Origin: Geosiphon pyriformis
Lineage: Eukaryota > Glomeromycota > Glomeromycetes > Archaeosporales > Geosiphonaceae
DNA: 64,000 nucleotides
NCBI GenBank assembly: GCA_016748015.1
Contig: JAAOMT010000011.1
Coordinates: 62,001 to 126,000, forward strand
Direction of reading: 5' to 3'
Part shown: positions 62,417-64,000 of the stretch, one piece after another
How positions within the stretch are numbered: position 1 is the first letter of the stretch
Layout of the letters: every line of letters begins with the position of its first letter
Translations under genes and position numbers: made by a program
The notes under the pieces: generated by a model
Told to the model about the DNA's origin: nothing
The model's input: the letters and a program-made list of their open reading frames with translations, nothing else
Databases searched by the model: none

Positions 62417-64000
62417 TTAACTAAAATAATGATTGCAAAGAGCCGATTCTTCATCTGTTTCAAACCATTTTATAGTTAAATATCAATAAAAACAATTAAA
62501 ATCATTATTAAAACAAATTTAAAGTGCTTACTGATTTCGTTAATTTTATTAGAACTTAGATAACTTGAGCTATTGGAATATTCCGAATCTGAAAGAAAGC
62601 GTTTAAATTAAAAAAGCTTTTTACCTGTTAAAACAATACTAAATAAAAGACTTACCATATATATTTGAGTTTGATTGACTTCTGTAACTTATCATATCAC
62701 AGGTAACTCTTTTTTTAGGGATAGGTTCCTCTAAGTTACAGTTATCGCGAGCAGCAATAATTCTTTGTTGAAGTTCTTCTGCAGTATCACGACAATAAGG
62801 ATCCTGATGCCAATTTTTTTCAATTATTTCTTGAATCCATTGAGGTGTATGATTTTCGATTGTGGGGCGCTTTCCACAAATTACATCGTACGTAGGATTT
62901 TTAGTATCATTCCAAGGTCTTTCTCCCGAAATTATTTCCCAAGAAATGATGGCAAAAGCGTAAATGTCGCTATATTTGGTATGAGACCATAAGTTAAAAA
63001 TTTCGGGCGCTAGGTATTGGACAAGACCATAAACGTTGCCAGATTGTGGAGAGTCATTGACAGAACGACATAATCCTAGGTCAGCAATGGCCACTTTTAA
63101 GGGGTTTGTTTTTAGAACAAGGATATTTCCAGGATGTAAGTCCCCATGCACCAGTTCTGATTCATGTATAAACCTTAGGCCACTAGCGATTTGAAAAAGA
63201 ATACGAAGAAACATGCCCCAAGTAAGAGTGTTTTTGTTATTCTTGAGAAAAGCTTTAAGGTCCCCGTGCTCCGCAAATGGCAAAACCATAATAAATTCAT
63301 CGGTTATGATATCTTTGGTTATTCCATAGCATTCAAGGATATATTTGCAAGAAGCACTTTTAAGATGCGCAATAAACTATTGAAATCCGTTTTCTAGTGT
63401 TAGAAAGAAAAACCAGATTGACAAAATCACACAGATTTCTTAAAAGGAAATACCTCATCTGAATTAATAAAATCTATTCTTTGGCTATCTTTAAGATATT
63501 TCAAAGCAACTTTTGTAGCGCCACTCCGTTCATGTTTTTGATTTTTCTCGTCCCAAAATAGAATTTTGCCTCTCGCCCAACTACCTTTTTTAACAACACC
63601 AAATCCTCCCTCTCCCACCTTATCTAAAAATTCAATCTCGTTGGGAGAAATCCATTCCAGGCAGCTTCTGGAACTTTCAGACCATGCCTGTGTATAATAT
63701 ATATACTGATCAATATTATTATTTCCACTACTCCATGTTCCCGAACTCTTTGAAAATCTTGAAGATTCACAAGAGTTACACCAAAGTGGATCTTTTATTC
63801 TATCATAGCATTCTGAACATTTCGGCAACCCGGCTTTAAAGTTATCATTACTCTTATCAGTATCACAAAATGGACATATAGGAGATCCAATAATGATTAT
63901 CAAGTTGCCACATCTAAGACACTTGAATTCATCTGAAAGCTGGTCAAAGAAAGCTTCAAAGTCTAAAAATTCTCCTCTAGAATTATTTGGGTTTTTTAAA
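62417..64000 (-). CDS. TKL-type protein kinase with N-terminal zinc fingers (partial)
   Basis: The gene runs off the right edge; its frame is open at 64000. Visible exons: 64000-63454, 63376-62656, about 62600-62538 and about 62453-62417; the last two are tentative. The N-terminal part has Cys pairs (CLRC, CPFC, CSEC, WCNSC) suggesting zinc binding. The kinase domain follows: Gly loop GEGGFGVVKKGSW, VAIK-type Lys in VALKYL, gatekeeper region MVLPFAEHGDL, catalytic loop HGDLHPGN, metal motif DLG in place of DFG, APE in LAPEIF and SDIYAFAIISWEI. HGD instead of HRD makes it a non-RD kinase. Architecture matches the large zinc-finger TKL families of Rhizophagus; substrate unknown. Confidence 0.85.

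Overview
The window is a fungal nuclear fragment, most likely from an arbuscular mycorrhizal fungus close to Rhizophagus (Glomeromycotina). The evidence is very AT-rich, microsatellite-laden intergenic DNA; short GT-AG introns in almost every gene; LINE elements with endonuclease, reverse transcriptase and RNase H; and a zinc-finger TKL-type kinase of the kind expanded in these fungi. The assignment is by recognition; I could not run a search.

Layout. 1-8,165: the 5' end of a decayed LTR retrotransposon (LTR 1537-2508, gag on the minus strand) inserted in the ORF1 of a decayed LINE (copy 1, plus strand). 8,166-11,495: AT-rich desert. 11,496-44,178: a gene-dense block holding a secreted class 3 lipase-like protein, an isolated low-complexity ORF, a PLP homeostasis protein, AP-2 alpha adaptin, an acyl-CoA desaturase with cytochrome b5, a TANGO2-family protein, an MBOAT lysophospholipid acyltransferase, choline-phosphate cytidylyltransferase, a broken Fanzor/TnpB-like nuclease, a mitochondrial ribosomal protein mL45/Mba1 homologue, SEC63 and a NuA4 Eaf7/MRGBP subunit. 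44,179-62,416: a repeat block with LINE copy 2 (minus, nearly complete, carrying a solo LTR of the same family as the one at 1.5 kb), LINE copy 3 (minus, 5' truncated) and AT-rich related repeats. 62,417-64,000: the 3' part of a TKL-like kinase gene that continues past the right edge.

Exon structures were worked out by hand; for each complete model the summed exon length is a multiple of three. Three genes (desaturase, MBOAT acyltransferase, cytidylyltransferase) lie on one strand within about 11 kb and all act in membrane phospholipid supply; adjacency alone does not prove co-regulation.

The most notable signals are: (1) retroelements that keep one reading frame over kilobases but are cut by stops lying mainly at Trp, Gln or Arg codons, a C-to-T/G-to-A decay pattern like RIP or methylcytosine deamination; (2) a Fanzor-like pseudogene; (3) a stop-start overlap between LINE ORF1 and ORF2; (4) two independent insertions of one LTR family in ORF1 of one LINE family; (5) two introns that only work as GC-AG introns; (6) a lipase-like protein that seems to lack the catalytic His.
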